From contig CAINGU010000087.1 of the NCBI GenBank assembly GCA_903848645.1, forward strand, positions 62,001 through 126,000: a DNA stretch of 64,000 nucleotides, written 5' to 3'. How positions within the stretch are numbered: the first letter of the stretch is position 1; each line of letters begins with the position of its first letter. The stretch comes from an uncultured cyanobacterium (lineage in GTDB: Bacteria > Cyanobacteriota > Cyanobacteriia > Cyanobacteriales > Nostocaceae). A program made the position numbers and the translations under genes. A model generated the notes under the pieces. That model saw nothing but the letters and a program-made list of their open reading frames with translations. It ran no database searches and was not told the origin of the DNA. This document shows, piece by piece, positions 34,262-47,376 of this stretch.

Positions 34262-34513
34262 GATTTATTCTGCTATTTATCCTATATATATTTTATGATA
34301 CCTTTTTTACTTTACGTCTTTGTGCAAAATAAAAGAGCATTAATTTGAGTAGTCATACATTTTTATAATAATTTGTTTTGATTATAACTTATTATTTATT
34401 TTTGATAAATGCCATTTTCAAGCCCAACCCTTAACTTCTCTTCCTTCTTCCTTCGTGTCCTTCGTCCCTTCGTGGTTCATTAACTCCGTGTCCTCTGTGC
34501 CTCTGTGGTTCGT

Positions 34514-34549
34514 TTAAAAAAACAATCCAGGGGCGGACAAACCGCCCCC
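34514..34549 (-). terminator. Intrinsic terminator of ndhF
   Basis: On the minus strand GGGGCGG pairs with CCGCCCC across a 5-base loop, 8 bases after the ndhF stop codon, followed a little later by a run of seven T. Confidence 0.75.
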
Positions 34550-34556
34550 ATTAAAA

Positions 34557-36641
<2,085 letters not shown>

Positions 36642-36644
36642 CAC

Positions 36645-37008
36645 TAACGCCTACTTTTAGAATTCTGTACAAACAAATGGGAAGATGAAAAAATGAAAAT
36701 TCAATGGGGTGAGGTTTTCTGTTTAGGAATTTAGAGACTAGGAATGAGGAATTATTGACTAACGTCCTTTACTCCTGATAGCCCAATACCTTCAAGTTAG
36801 CTTGAATTTTCCCACTTCAAATTTCAGTTAACTGAATAATCAGAACTGCTCATAATTGTGACACATACCCTTGAGGATAAAATACCCCACCTGATACCCT
36901 TTCGGTGGGGTGTTAAGTATGGTTTTAGATTTGGTCAGTTGTCAGTTGTCAGTTATCAGTTGTCAGTTATCAGTTATCAGTTGTCCGTTGTCCGTTGTCC
37001 CCTGCCTC
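36645..37008. other. ndhF upstream region with terminator and tandem repeats
   Basis: About 360 bp. The first 230 bp upstream of ndhF must carry its promoter, which I cannot place. A GC hairpin at 36885-36912 ends the thioredoxin transcript. From 36934 to 37000 the sequence is a run of CAGTTGT/CAGTTAT heptamers, a short tandem repeat that continues as GACTCCT units into the thioredoxin coding region. Confidence 0.65.
36880..36912 (-). terminator. Terminator of the thioredoxin gene
   Basis: ACCCCACC and GGTGGGGT form an 8-bp stem around a 12-base loop; on the minus strand it is followed by ATTTTAT. It lies about 100 bases after the thioredoxin stop. Confidence 0.6.
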
Positions 37009-37395
<387 letters not shown>

Positions 37396-37747
37396 GATGC
37401 CTCTTGGATTATAAGGTTTTTATATCAAAATTAGTTGTCAGCAGGAGCAAATTGGCAAGTTATACCATTTTGGATTTTAAATTTTAGATTTTATAGCAAC
37501 CGCCAAGGTGGTTAGGAAATTAACTAATGATAAAACCTAGACATAAACAGACTTTCAACTCTGTCACCTGTCACCTGCTATAAATTTTAGATTGAGGATT
37601 TTTATGTTTTCCTGCTGACAAAAAAGCCACCGTGAATGTCGCGCTGGCTGTTCTACATTTCAAATCCTGATTACTATCTACTACAACTGCTATTTAAAGC
37701 TTTTAAAATTTTGATGGCGCACAGTAGTAAAGTTTATACATTGCTAT
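37396..37747. other. Intergenic region upstream of trxC
   Basis: About 350 bp. It contains a repeat-like stretch (ATTTTAAATTTTAGATTTTA near 37474-37493) and, at about 37622-37654, a weak hairpin that on the minus strand reads AGCCA...TGGCTTTTTTG. I see no complete gene; the next item upstream is a small, probably frameshifted frame. Confidence 0.45.
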
Positions 37748-37884
37748 TTATTTCCGGTGGCGACGCAGATAGATGGCTATTTCTTGTCTACGGACATAAA
37801 GCCCGCTTGAGCCTGGCGGATAAATTCTTTTCCCAATCCCAGTGTTAAACAGTCTAATGATATATGTTGAGGTTTATCGTACAT
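37748..37884 (-). pseudogene. Small frame, apparently frameshifted, function unknown
   Basis: From an ATG at 37884 the minus strand encodes MYDKPQHISLDCLTLGLGKE and FIRQAQAGFMSVDKK, then stops at 37777. One base out of frame the sequence continues as AIYLRRHRK to a stop at 37748. The join (SVDK-IAIYLRRHRK) reads smoothly, suggesting loss of one base in an A-rich run. A minus-strand hairpin with a T-run lies about 100 bases downstream. I do not recognise the family; a real 35-residue peptide is the alternative. Confidence 0.4.
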
Positions 37885-37959
37885 TGTTTTGGTAGTAAAT
37901 GATCAGGACAAAGTTTTATTAAATTTATATTTTTTGTTGATCTTGGGGATCACACTAAA

Positions 37960-38676
37960 CTACCATATTATCCTACTTGTTGCCACTAATAACAAGGGGT
38001 GAGACCACCATAACAGACCAGTAAAAATGGCAACTCCTAAATAAGCAGGGCGGAGAAATTCTTGCCAGTTCCAAGATTGACGGCCATCAATAATCGCTTG
38101 AAAGGGGATAATCGAAGTCCGCTGTTTGACAACCTCAAAAGCTTCTCCATAGCGTTGACTTAAACGGCGATCGCCATGCCATACTCCAAATAGGTGATGT
38201 AGTACCAAACCCATTGATGTAACAAGAGTGAAGCTAGTCCCTAACCACATAGTATGGGCTACACACCAAATAACCTGTCCTACCATTTGGGGGTGACGGG
38301 TAATACGGATAATCCCTGTTTCATAAAGATGAACTTCGGGCTTTTGAATAGCCGCAATTTCTAGTAGATTGAAGGTAGCAGGATATAAAAATAAAAAGGA
38401 TATAGCTGAAAGTACCCAAACTAATGCTCCCACCCCTGGTATACCTTGTACCTGCCAAAGTTGCCAGCCATCGTAACGGTGATTAAAAAAGTAAACAATT
38501 AATACCACAGCCAAAGGGAGGCTAATTAAGGCAAAGATAATGCGATAAAGCCTTGGTCCAAGGTATTTTTCTGCCCAAGGACGCACCGCCGCTCCTCCGC
38601 TGTGAGCGATCGCAAAAACTAATTGTAACCCTAGCATGACAAAATGACTGGAGGTAAACCAAGGATTGGGAATCAT
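37960..38676 (-). CDS. NnrU-family membrane protein (related to 15-cis-zeta-carotene isomerase)
   Basis: A 238-residue protein with six or so hydrophobic segments. NnrU-family signatures are GLQLVFAIAHSGGAAVRPWA, RLYRIIFALISLPLAVVLIV, YFFNHRYDGWQLWQVQGIPG, and IIRITRHPQMVGQVIWCVAH. The conserved His residues in the last motif are haem ligands in the related plant enzyme Z-ISO, which isomerises 15-cis-zeta-carotene. Whether this protein is a Z-ISO or a more distant NnrU member cannot be decided here, but a carotenoid role would fit a cyanobacterium. Divergent from rbcR. Confidence 0.82.
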   Translation of the reverse strand: MIPNPWFTSSHFVMLGLQLVFAIAHSGGAAVRPWAEKYLGPRLYRIIFALISLPLAVVLIVYFFNHRYDGWQLWQVQGIPGVGALVWVLSAISFLFLYPATFNLLEIAAIQKPEVHLYETGIIRITRHPQMVGQVIWCVAHTMWLGTSFTLVTSMGLVLHHLFGVWHGDRRLSQRYGEAFEVVKQRTSIIPFQAIIDGRQSWNWQEFLRPAYLGVAIFTGLLWWSHPLLLVATSRIIW

Positions 38677-38902
38677 AAATACAACTCAATTCAAAATTCA
38701 AATTCAAAGAAGCTACTATTGGTAAACATCTTGACGTTTAACAGATTATACACAGGAAGATTTTTGTCAAGATGTTGTGGTAAGTATTTTAGTTAGTTGT
38801 TCAAATCTTAACAATGCCATAAATCATGCTTAGTCACCAAACTATTCATTTTGATTTATTTTGAAAGTTGCTCATGAATCCCAGTTTGACAGGTTTTGCC
38901 TT

Positions 38903-39919
38903 ATGTCTGACCTTCCTTTTACTTTAGATCAGTTACGAATTCTCAAAGCGATCGCCCAAGAAGGGAGTTTTAAACGGGCTGCTGATAGCCTTTACGTCTC
39001 CCAACCTGCCGTCAGCTTGCAAGTTCAAAACCTGGAACGGCAACTGGATGTTCCTCTATTTGATAGGGGTGGCCGTCGCGCTCAATTAACTGAAGCTGGA
39101 CATTTACTCCTGAACTATGGGGACAAAATCCTCAGTTTGTGTCAGGAAACTTGTCGCGCAATTGAAGATCTGCAAAATCTCCAAGGAGGGACCTTGATTG
39201 TTGGTGCTTCCCAAACCACCGGCACTTATCTATTGCCAAAAATGATCGGCTTATTTCGCCAAAAATATCCAGAAGTAGCAGTTCAATTACACGTCCATTC
39301 GACAAGACGCACCGCTTGGAGTGTATCTAATGGCCAGGTTGATCTAGCGATTATTGGTGGAGAAATTCCTTCGGAATTAGGAGAATCTTTAGAAACTGTT
39401 CCCTATGCTGAAGATGAATTGGCACTCATTTTACCCACGTCCCATCCTTTTGCCAAATTAGAAACAATCCAAAAAGAAGACCTATATAAACTACAATTCA
39501 TTGCTCTTGACTCTCAATCAACTATCCGCAAAGTCATTGATCAGGTTTTAGCTCGTTGTGATATTGACACCAGACGGTTTAAGTTTGAAATGGAACTAAA
39601 TTCCATAGAAGCTATTAAAAACGCTGTTCAATCGGGCTTGGGTGCTGCCTTTGTCTCTACTTCAGCGATCGCTAAAGAATTACAAATGGGTGTCCTCCAC
39701 CGCACTCCCATCGAGGGAGTTATAGTTAAGCGCACACTCTGGCTGATATTTAACCCCAATCGCTATAGATCCAAAGCAGCAGAAGCCTTTAGCCGAGAAA
39801 TTTTACCTCAGTTTGCTAACCCTGGCTGGACTCAAGATATGTTAAAACTATCACAAATGAACTTAGTGGTAAATAATACATTGGATGTAGCAACACCTAA
39901 CGCTTCTGATGCCAGTTAA
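38903..39919 (+). CDS. rbcR: LysR-family regulator RbcR
   Basis: The product has 338 residues from the ATG at 38903; a start 42 bases upstream adds residues not in the family. The N-terminus [20 protein letters not shown] and [20 protein letters not shown] is nearly the cyanobacterial and plastid RbcR/Ycf30 sequence, as is [20 protein letters not shown] and [20 protein letters not shown]. RbcR activates the rbcLXS Rubisco operon and other carbon-fixation genes in response to metabolites. It lies divergent from the NnrU gene. Confidence 0.9.
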   Translation: MSDLPFTLDQLRILKAIAQEGSFKRAADSLYVSQPAVSLQVQNLERQLDVPLFDRGGRRAQLTEAGHLLLNYGDKILSLCQETCRAIEDLQNLQGGTLIVGASQTTGTYLLPKMIGLFRQKYPEVAVQLHVHSTRRTAWSVSNGQVDLAIIGGEIPSELGESLETVPYAEDELALILPTSHPFAKLETIQKEDLYKLQFIALDSQSTIRKVIDQVLARCDIDTRRFKFEMELNSIEAIKNAVQSGLGAAFVSTSAIAKELQMGVLHRTPIEGVIVKRTLWLIFNPNRYRSKAAEAFSREILPQFANPGWTQDMLKLSQMNLVVNNTLDVATPNASDAS

Positions 39920-39986
39920 ATATTTTGTTACCAGTCAAGTGTCATTAGTTAACAATAAATTGCTAATGACTACTGACTTTTATTGA

Positions 39987-40607
39987 CTAAACTTCCACAA
40001 AGCTGGGAATATTTACCACCATATCCGCTGATTTTTCCCGAATTTCTCCAGAAAAATGCTTATCTATCAAAGCTGGAACTTGTTCGGCTTTAATTTTACT
40101 ATAACGAGTTTTATCGGGCATCACTAAATTAGGCCCAGCTTTACAGTTTTTCATACAGCCAATACCTCTAATAGTGACTGAATCTTCTAAACCGCTGTTT
40201 ATTAACTCCGACTCCAAAGCTTGACACAAAGCTTTACCACCACGCTTCATACAATCGGATTTTTGACAAATTAGAATTGTTTGCGTTTTAGCTAATTTCG
40301 TCTTAGCTGGACTTTGCGCTGCAACTGTTCCCATATCCGCACTTGCAGCCATAACTCGTTCCCCTACCAGAGTTACCTGATCTTTTTTCGCGTTATATTG
40401 TTTTGTTCCCACAACTTGCAGCCAAGTCCCTTGAGGTAAACGCAAATCAAAAGCACTCCGTAAATGCTTGGCTAATTTTATATAACATTCACCCTCAGAA
40501 GTCCCTAATAACAAACCCTTCAGCTTATATCCATCCTTGATCACAAAATCCAGAAATCTGCCTTCAAAACAAAATTCTGTGACTGCTGAATTAGTAGATA
40601 TACTCAT
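39987..40607 (-). CDS. Thioredoxin-like [2Fe-2S] ferredoxin domain protein
   Basis: A 206-residue protein of two parts. Residues 1-90 (FCFEGRFLDFVIKDGYKLKG, LRLPQGTWLQVVGTKQYNAK) look like a small beta-barrel domain common in cyanobacterial relatives. Residues 108-185 form a thioredoxin-like [2Fe-2S] domain: ILICQKSDCMKRGGKALCQA then IRGIGCMKNCKAGPNLVM. The cluster ligands are probably C114, C119, C151 and C155. It should carry electrons; the partner is unknown. The neighbourhood of ndhF, RbcR and Dps suggests a link with photosynthetic redox or iron handling. A small gene lies 20 bp upstream on the same strand. Confidence 0.85.
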   Translation of the reverse strand: MSISTNSAVTEFCFEGRFLDFVIKDGYKLKGLLLGTSEGECYIKLAKHLRSAFDLRLPQGTWLQVVGTKQYNAKKDQVTLVGERVMAASADMGTVAAQSPAKTKLAKTQTILICQKSDCMKRGGKALCQALESELINSGLEDSVTIRGIGCMKNCKAGPNLVMPDKTRYSKIKAEQVPALIDKHFSGEIREKSADMVVNIPSFVEV

Positions 40608-40627
40608 TTTTTAACCTATTTTTCTCA

Positions 40628-40900
40628 CTAAAATTTTTGGTAACGACAACGCCAACAGTTTTCAAGATTCCCAATCAAGTCTTGACGAGAAGCAGTGAAT
40701 TGTTGAATTACACTCCAAAGTTGAATAGCTGCGGTGGGGTTATTTATTTCTACGGTTAAAGGCTGGTTAGATTCACAAACACAAATTACATCTAATTCTT
40801 GTAAGCGTTGATAAACCTGCCAACGATCTGCCCAACTTATATTAATAACGTGCTTTCTATCTGTGTCTGAGCTAGAAGATTTCAAGCGAGTAGCCCTCAA
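40628..40900 (-). CDS. Small protein of unknown function
   Basis: A 90-residue protein, cytosolic by composition. The core ISWADRWQVYQRLQELDVIC and VCESNQPLTVEINNPTAAIQ, then LWSVIQQFTASR, looks like an alpha/beta fold with a strand-helix alternation, and four Cys residues occur, two in the C-terminal CWRC. I recognise no family, though it has the look of a conserved cyanobacterial protein. It lies 20 bp upstream of the [2Fe-2S] protein gene and is probably cotranscribed with it, so a redox or metal role is conceivable. Confidence 0.65.
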   Translation of the reverse strand: MRATRLKSSSSDTDRKHVINISWADRWQVYQRLQELDVICVCESNQPLTVEINNPTAAIQLWSVIQQFTASRQDLIGNLENCWRCRYQKF

Positions 40901-41244
40901 AATGCCATAAAGTTGCAGTAAAACTAGAAACTCACAGCCTAAATTTGTGAGTAAGTCGGAGTTTAGCTTCTTGATATAGCATACACTAATTGCAAACTAT
41001 TATCATTAATTTTGAGAAAAAATCTCATTTTTTATTTACAGAGAGATATACATACTTTAGGCTATAAGTCAAGATAAATACCAAATATATATCTTTAAGC
41101 ATAGAGATAGGAGAAAATTGATACTTATGATTGCTAATAATGCCAAAGATTTTTAGATTTAGTAGCCTGGCTTTGATTTTGAAAATGCTAAGATGTAAGA
41201 AGTAAGCAGTTAAAAATAATAACTGTTAAAAAGAGAGGAAAACC
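40901..41244. other. Divergent intergenic region upstream of dpsA
   Basis: About 340 bp, very AT-rich, between divergent genes. GAGAGGA stands about 8 bases before the dpsA start as a strong ribosome-binding site. No repeat, gene or convincing promoter pair is visible. Confidence 0.5.
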
Positions 41245-41799
41245 ATGTCTGATACGCAAACTATATTACACAACTTCGGTCAGGTTTATGACAATCCTGT
41301 ATTACTAGATCACAGTGTTACTGCACCAGTTGTCGAAGGATTTAACGTCGTATTAGCTAGTTTTCAGGCATTGTACTTGCAATACCAAAAACATCATTTT
41401 GTAGTTGAAGGTGCAGAATTTAATTCACTCCATGAATTCTTTAACGCCAGCTACAAAGAAGTACAAGATCACATCCATGAAATTGGTGAACGTTTAAATG
41501 GTTTGGGTGGAATACCAGCAGCAAGTTTTAGTAAATTAGCTGAATTATGCTGTTTTGAAACAGAAGCAGATGGGGTATTTTCTGCCCGGAAGATGGTAGA
41601 AAATGACCTAGTTGCCGAACAAGGATTAATTGGTATAATTCGCCGTCAAGCCGCACAGGCTGAGAGTTTGGGTGATAGAGGTACACGCTATTTGTATGAA
41701 AAAATTCTCTTAAAAACTGAAGAAAGAGCTTATCACTTAGCTCATTTCTTGGCTAAAGATAGTTTAACATTAGGTTTTGTTCAACGGGCTGAAAATTAA
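41245..41799 (+). CDS. Dps-family ferritin-like protein with atypical ferroxidase site
   Basis: A 184-residue Dps homologue expected to form a 12-mer that oxidises and stores iron and protects DNA. Aligning [19 protein letters not shown] and [14 protein letters not shown] with E. coli Dps gives H51, H63 and E82 conserved, but the two Asp ligands D67 and D78 are replaced by N67 and H78. The extra His resembles the His-type ferroxidase centre reported for NpDps4 of Nostoc punctiforme, a cyanobacterial variant. The fold is otherwise complete. A good terminator follows. Neighbouring [2Fe-2S] protein is encoded divergently. Confidence 0.88.
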   Translation: MSDTQTILHNFGQVYDNPVLLDHSVTAPVVEGFNVVLASFQALYLQYQKHHFVVEGAEFNSLHEFFNASYKEVQDHIHEIGERLNGLGGIPAASFSKLAELCCFETEADGVFSARKMVENDLVAEQGLIGIIRRQAAQAESLGDRGTRYLYEKILLKTEERAYHLAHFLAKDSLTLGFVQRAEN

Positions 41800-42303
41800 A
41801 CTTTTGATAATCTCGATTTAACTAAATCAAGACTGAATAAATTTTTAGTAATTGAGAATTTTACAAAATTAATAATTTTGGCAGAGAGATGTAAATTATC
41901 TTTTCTGCCATTTTTTATATTAGCTATTTATAACCATTTATTTTTATGGCATATTTTCTATATCGAAAAATAAATCTTTCATAAACTAGTTGAGTTATTT
42001 TAATTAGGTAATTATAAATATTTTATAATATTATTTCAAGAATAATCGAACGCAGATAAAGAGGGATAAATTAATTATCTGTGCAGCTTTATTGTTATAA
42101 TCCATAACGAATAAATACTTAAATTCTCTCTGCGACTCTGCGTGAGAAAAAATGTAAAAACCAGTAACAAAAATCCCTATTCCCATAATTCCTTCCCCTT
42201 ACCGTCATCAAAACCCGGAAAAGTTGATAATGAATGACATGATGGGGGGTAAAGACCCTTAAAATAGTCAAGATTTGTATTTTTGTAATCTAAGGTAAAA
42301 ACT
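41800..42303. other. Intergenic region between Dps gene and carB
   Basis: About 500 bp. After the Dps terminator come AT-rich sequence and short repeat-like phrases such as CTCTGCGACTCTGCGTGAG near 42127. The carB promoter must be in the last 100 bp or so; no boxes are convincing. No gene is seen. Confidence 0.5.
41879..41916 (+). terminator. Intrinsic terminator after the Dps gene
   Basis: TGGCAGA pairs with TCTGCCA, the stem can extend inward with AGAT/ATCT, and six T follow directly. It lies 80 bases after the stop codon. Confidence 0.8.
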
Positions 42304-45300
42304 ATGCCCCGTCGTCAAGACCTGAAAAAAATTCTCCTGTTAGGTTCAGGGCCAATTGTAATTGGCCAAGCCTGTGAATTTGACTACTCTGGAACTCAAG
42401 CCTGTAAAGCTTTGCGAGAAGAAGGCTATGAGGTGGTGTTGGTGAACTCCAACCCAGCTACCATTATGACTGACCCGGAAACAGCAGACCGCACCTATAT
42501 TGAACCGCTGACACCGGAAATAGTTGAAAAGGTTATTGCCAAAGAACGTCCAGATGCTTTATTGCCAACAATGGGAGGACAAACCGCCCTTAACTTGGCT
42601 GTAGCGTTAGCGAAAAATGGCGTTTTAGACAAATATAATGTTGAGTTAATTGGTGCAAAATTACCTGCAATTGAAAAAGCTGAAGACAGAAAACTGTTTA
42701 ATGAAGCTATGGCTAAAATTGGGGTGGCTGTGTGTCCCAGTGGTACAGCTTCAACTTTAGACGAATCAAAAGCGATCGCTCACCAAATTGGGACATATCC
42801 TTTAATTATCCGTCCAGCCTTTACAATGGGGGGGACTGGTGGGGGTATCGCCTATAATCAAGAAGAATTTGAAGAAATGGCGCAAGTAGGGATTGACGCT
42901 AGTCCTGTTTCCCAAATTCTCATTGACCAATCTTTATTGGGTTGGAAAGAGTATGAATTAGAAGTCATGCGGGATTTAGCCGATAACGTCGTCATTATCT
43001 GTTCTATCGAAAATCTCGACCCTATGGGGATTCATACAGGAGATTCTATCACCGTTGCCCCCGCCCAAACCCTCACCGATAAAGAATATCAACGGTTACG
43101 GGATATGGCAATTAAAATTATCCGGGAAATTGGTGTAGAAACCGGCGGTTCTAATATCCAGTTTGCCGTAAATCCTGAAAATGGCGATGTGGTGGTAATT
43201 GAAATGAACCCCCGTGTATCCCGCAGTTCGGCGTTATCTTCCAAAGCTACAGGGTTCCCCATTGCCAAAATCGCGGCGAAGTTAGCTGTGGGTTACACTT
43301 TGGATGAACTGCAAAACGATATCACCAAGAAAACTCCCGCTTGCTTTGAACCAACAATTGACTATGTAGTTACGAAAATTCCCCGGTTTGCGTTTGAAAA
43401 ATTCCCTGGTTCAGAAGCGATTTTAACTACCCAAATGAAGTCTGTAGGGGAAGCAATGGCTATTGGCCGGACATTTAATGAATCCTTCCAAAAAGCTTTG
43501 CGTTCTCTAGAAACAGGTCGCGCTGGTTGGGGTTGTGATAAAGCCGAAAAATTACCCAGTGGGGAACAAATTCGCGCTCAATTGCGGACTCCTAACCCAG
43601 AAAGAATCTTTTCTGTGCGTCATGCTATGCAGTTAGGAATGACTAATGAAGAAATTTATGAACTAACGGCAATTGACCCTTGGTTTTTAGATAAATTACA
43701 AGAACTGCTAGAAATAGAAAAATTTCTCAAACGCACTCCTCTGAAGCAGTTGACAAAAGCGCAAATGTATGAAGTGAAAAGAAATGGTTTTAGCGATCGC
43801 CAAATAGCTTATGCTACAAAAACCAAAGAAGATGAAGTTCGCACATATCGTAAACAGCTAGAAGTTATCCCAGTTTACAAAACTGTTGATACTTGCGCCG
43901 CTGAGTTTGAAGCTTTAACTCCATATTACTATTCCACCTACGAAGAAGAAACGGAAGTATTACCCTGCGATAAACCCAAGGTGATGATTTTAGGTGGAGG
44001 TCCTAACCGCATTGGTCAAGGAATTGAGTTTGATTATTGTTGTTGTCATGCTGCATATTCTCTACATGATGCCGGGTATGAAACAATTATGGTGAATTCT
44101 AACCCAGAAACAGTTTCTACAGATTACGATACCAGCGATCGCCTGTATTTTGAACCCTTAACTAAAGAAGACGTTCTCAATATCATCGAAGCCGAAAACC
44201 CCGTGGGGATAATTGTCCAATTCGGTGGACAAACACCATTAAAATTAGCTGTACCGTTGCAAGAGTATCTTCAACAACAAGCAGCCAAAAATGAGGAAAT
44301 CCAAAATCCAAAATCCAAAATCCAAAATACCCAGATTTGGGGAACATCTCCCGATTCTATAGATATGGCGGAAAATCGGGAACGGTTTGAAAAGATTCTT
44401 CAAGAATTAAATATCGCTCAACCGCCTAATGGTATGGCGAGAAGTTATGAAGATGCTTTAATTGTTGCCAAGCGAATTGGGTATCCTGTAGTAGTGCGTC
44501 CTAGTTATGTATTAGGCGGAAGGGCGATGGAAATCGTTTATTCTGATACTGAATTAGAACGCTACATGACCTTTGCCGTCCAAGTAGAACCAGAACACCC
44601 GATTTTAATTGATAAGTTCTTAGAAAATGCCATTGAAGTGGATGTAGATGCGATCGCTGATCATACGGGTAATGTTGTCATTGGTGGCATCATGGAACAC
44701 ATTGAACAAGCGGGGATTCACTCCGGTGACTCAGCTTGTGCTTTACCTTCCATTTCCCTTTCTCCCGCAGTCCTCAACCAAATTCGTTTATGGACAGTGC
44801 AACTAGCACAAGCTCTATCTGTAGTCGGGTTAATGAATATTCAATTTGCCGTAGTCGGTGCAAATGGTTATTCTCCCCAAGTGTATATTTTGGAAGCTAA
44901 CCCCAGGGCATCACGGACAGTTCCCTTTGTATCTAAAGCCACAGGGGTACAATTAGCCAAACTTGCATCCTTAATTATGTCGGGTAAAACCTTAGAAGAA
45001 GTGAAATTTACAAAAGAAGTCATTCCTTCTCATATTGCCGTCAAAGAAGCCGTTTTACCATTTAGTAAATTCCCTGGTACAGATACCATTTTGGGTCCAG
45101 AAATGCGCTCAACAGGCGAAGTCATGGGTATTGATAGCGATTTCGGCCGCGCCTTTGCGAAAGCCGAATTAGGTGCTGGGGAAAAATTACCGCTTCAGGG
45201 GACTGTATTTGTTTCTATGAGTGACAGAGATAAACCTCTTGCAGCAGATGTAGTCAAGGAGTTTATTAAGTTAGGCTTTACAATTATGGCTACCCAAGGC

Positions 45301-45597
45301 ACACGCCAAGTTCTGCAAGAACAAGGGTTAGAGGTGAAATCAGTCCTCAAACTCCATGAAGGTCGTCCTCATGTCCTGGATGCGATTAAAAATGGCAACA
45401 TTCAACTGATCATCAATACACCTTCTGGAGAAGAAGCTCATGCCGATTCTAAGTTAATTCGTCGCACAGCTTTAGGCTACAAAATCCCCATTATTACCAC
45501 TATTGCCGGAGCTAGAGCTACAGCCGCCGCTATCCGTTCTCTGCAAAATACCACTTTGGATGTCAAGGTGATCCAAGAATACTGTCCCATGAGTTAG
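42304..45597 (+). CDS. carB: Carbamoyl-phosphate synthase large subunit
   Basis: A 1097-residue enzyme making carbamoyl phosphate for arginine and pyrimidines. The two homologous halves are obvious: [20 protein letters not shown] at the start and [20 protein letters not shown] in the middle, each with an ATP-grasp domain ([33 protein letters not shown]), and a C-terminal MGS-like domain ([19 protein letters not shown]). Around residues 665-676, between strands of the second biotin-carboxylase-like N-domain, an in-frame short tandem repeat encodes [10 protein letters not shown], an insertion absent from the usual protein. The reading frame is intact, so the enzyme should tolerate it. Confidence 0.96.
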   Translation: MPRRQDLKKILLLGSGPIVIGQACEFDYSGTQACKALREEGYEVVLVNSNPATIMTDPETADRTYIEPLTPEIVEKVIAKERPDALLPTMGGQTALNLAVALAKNGVLDKYNVELIGAKLPAIEKAEDRKLFNEAMAKIGVAVCPSGTASTLDESKAIAHQIGTYPLIIRPAFTMGGTGGGIAYNQEEFEEMAQVGIDASPVSQILIDQSLLGWKEYELEVMRDLADNVVIICSIENLDPMGIHTGDSITVAPAQTLTDKEYQRLRDMAIKIIREIGVETGGSNIQFAVNPENGDVVVIEMNPRVSRSSALSSKATGFPIAKIAAKLAVGYTLDELQNDITKKTPACFEPTIDYVVTKIPRFAFEKFPGSEAILTTQMKSVGEAMAIGRTFNESFQKALRSLETGRAGWGCDKAEKLPSGEQIRAQLRTPNPERIFSVRHAMQLGMTNEEIYELTAIDPWFLDKLQELLEIEKFLKRTPLKQLTKAQMYEVKRNGFSDRQIAYATKTKEDEVRTYRKQLEVIPVYKTVDTCAAEFEALTPYYYSTYEEETEVLPCDKPKVMILGGGPNRIGQGIEFDYCCCHAAYSLHDAGYETIMVNSNPETVSTDYDTSDRLYFEPLTKEDVLNIIEAENPVGIIVQFGGQTPLKLAVPLQEYLQQQAAKNEEIQNPKSKIQNTQIWGTSPDSIDMAENRERFEKILQELNIAQPPNGMARSYEDALIVAKRIGYPVVVRPSYVLGGRAMEIVYSDTELERYMTFAVQVEPEHPILIDKFLENAIEVDVDAIADHTGNVVIGGIMEHIEQAGIHSGDSACALPSISLSPAVLNQIRLWTVQLAQALSVVGLMNIQFAVVGANGYSPQVYILEANPRASRTVPFVSKATGVQLAKLASLIMSGKTLEEVKFTKEVIPSHIAVKEAVLPFSKFPGTDTILGPEMRSTGEVMGIDSDFGRAFAKAELGAGEKLPLQGTVFVSMSDRDKPLAADVVKEFIKLGFTIMATQGTRQVLQEQGLEVKSVLKLHEGRPHVLDAIKNGNIQLIINTPSGEEAHADSKLIRRTALGYKIPIITTIAGARATAAAIRSLQNTTLDVKVIQEYCPMS
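44297..44329 (+). repeat. Short tandem repeat inside carB
   Basis: Four or so units of AATCCAAA(A) lie in frame within carB. The same unit family is intergenic at 3325-3356 and 4412-4445. Confidence 0.85.
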
Positions 45598-46197
45598 TTG
45601 TCTAAACTATGATTTTTGTGATTTTGATGATTTTTATGATTATTTGGCTAGTTTTTCGCAGAAATCTATGCTTTTTACGACAGATATATCATCTTAATCA
45701 AAAGAATCACAAGAATCATAGTTCAGACTTTTTCCTCATCTTCATCAAAATAATCGTAAAAATCATAGTTTAGACATTATTAAGCAATTGTTACAAAAGA
45801 ATAATTATGGTTATCATTGAGATATTTTAACAAATATGAGGAAGCTATTTCTTCGCTAGAGAATTGATCGTTATCCCAGTAAATGTATGTTGTTCAGTAA
45901 TTTCAGAGTCTTAGGTGATCTCAAATTACTGCCAAAGTGCGGGTTTCCCGGTAGTCAACTTGTTCTCATAAATGTTACAATTATTAATATTCCCGAAAAC
46001 ACAAAAAATGTTTGACTTGCTACTGTGTATCTAACTATAGATACTTGTGGAAACAAGGAGACAGATGTAACGTTTGGTAGTGAAGTACCTAATTTACCCA
46101 AATATGATCCGCCTGAGTTGATCGGGTGCGACCATCTCAAAACATTATTTCGTTAACGACCCTATCAGCAAACCCACCATTACCCAAGAGTAGCGCC
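45598..46197. other. Intergenic region with inverted repeats, upstream of the sigma factor
   Basis: About 600 bp. TTGTCTAAACTATGATTTTT with GTGATTTTGATGATT (45598-45632) is met by an inverted near-copy at 45696-45731 and a second at 45744-45777, so this part can form a long imperfect hairpin after carB. The last 350 bp are the sigma-factor upstream region. No gene is seen. Confidence 0.6.
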
Positions 46198-47154
46198 ATG
46201 AAGACCGCTCAATCAGCCACCGACCTCGTGCGGACTTACCTGCGTGAGATTGGCCGTGTGCCACTCCTCACCCACGAAGAAGAGATTTTTTATGGTAAAC
46301 AGGTGCAACGATCTACTGCTTTGCATGAGATCCGGGAAGGTCTTGCTACCCAGTTAGGTCATGAACCCAGTGTAGAAGAATGGGCAACAGCCGCTGATAT
46401 AGAAGTATCAGAATTAAATCAGGCGATCGCTGTTGGTGAAATCGCTAAACGGAAAATGGTAGAAGCCAATCTCCGTTTAGTGGTTTCTGTTGCCAAAAAG
46501 TACATTAAGCGCAATGTTGATTTACTTGACCTCATTCAAGAGGGCAGTATTGGTATGCAACGGGGTGTAGAAAAATTTGACCCAACTAAAGGTTATAGAT
46601 TTTCTACCTATGCCTATTGGTGGATTCGTCAAGCTATTACCCGTGCCATTGCTGAAAAAGCCCGGACTATTCGCTTGCCTATTCATATTACGGAAAAACT
46701 CAACAAAATTAAAAAAGCCCAGCGGCAACTTTCCCAAGGTCTAGGACGTGCGCCCACAGTAGCGGAATTATCCCAAGAGTTGGATTTAACACCCAAACAG
46801 GTGCGAGATTATCTAGAAAAAGCTCGTCTACCATTATCTCTAGACTTACGTTTAGGAGATAACTATGACACTGAACTGGGAGAAATGCTAGAAGACACAG
46901 GGGCAACACCGGAAGATTTTGTGATGCAAACTTCCCTATCCTATGATTTAGAACGGATCATGTCAGAACTCACTCCCCAACAAAAGGAAGTCATTAGTCT
47001 CCGCTTTGGTTTAACAGATGGACAATCTTTAACTTTGGCTAAAATTGGTGAAATCCTGAATATTAGCCGGGAACGAGTTCGACAAATTGAACGTGAAGCC
47101 TTAAATAAACTTCGCAAATCTAAAGCCACTATGAATGAATATCTTGCTAGTTAG
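46198..47154 (+). CDS. Group 2 sigma-70 factor (SigB/C/D/E type)
   Basis: The product has 318 residues from the ATG at 46198; a GTG at 46126 is possible but the added residues are unlike the family. Regions 1.2 to 4.2 are complete: [20 protein letters not shown], region 2 with [20 protein letters not shown] and [17 protein letters not shown], region 3 [20 protein letters not shown], region 4 with [10 protein letters not shown] and [18 protein letters not shown]. The N-terminal 1.1 region of the primary factor is absent, so this is an alternative, non-essential sigma factor responding to stress, nutrients or light. Which of the paralogues cannot be fixed. Confidence 0.92.
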   Translation: MKTAQSATDLVRTYLREIGRVPLLTHEEEIFYGKQVQRSTALHEIREGLATQLGHEPSVEEWATAADIEVSELNQAIAVGEIAKRKMVEANLRLVVSVAKKYIKRNVDLLDLIQEGSIGMQRGVEKFDPTKGYRFSTYAYWWIRQAITRAIAEKARTIRLPIHITEKLNKIKKAQRQLSQGLGRAPTVAELSQELDLTPKQVRDYLEKARLPLSLDLRLGDNYDTELGEMLEDTGATPEDFVMQTSLSYDLERIMSELTPQQKEVISLRFGLTDGQSLTLAKIGEILNISRERVRQIEREALNKLRKSKATMNEYLAS

Positions 47155-47376
47155 TCAGTTTTTTCTGGTTTATGGGTGGGAAAACTCCACCCATACTTAC
47201 TAATAGGTGAAAAACACCCCCATTTTGGTACGGTTAAACCGACTCCCTCGAAAGGAATAAGTTGTTAGATTAGTTGGCATGAATATACAATAGTCAACTA
47301 AATCGAATAAGCAATAACTATCAGTTATTCCAGTCACAAACACCGTCGTTAGTAGTGGCAGTACAGGAGGTCAAGC

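Noticed and set aside
37636-37848. Plus-strand open frame of 70 codons
   Set aside because: It has no family resemblance and lies antisense to a more protein-like minus-strand frame.
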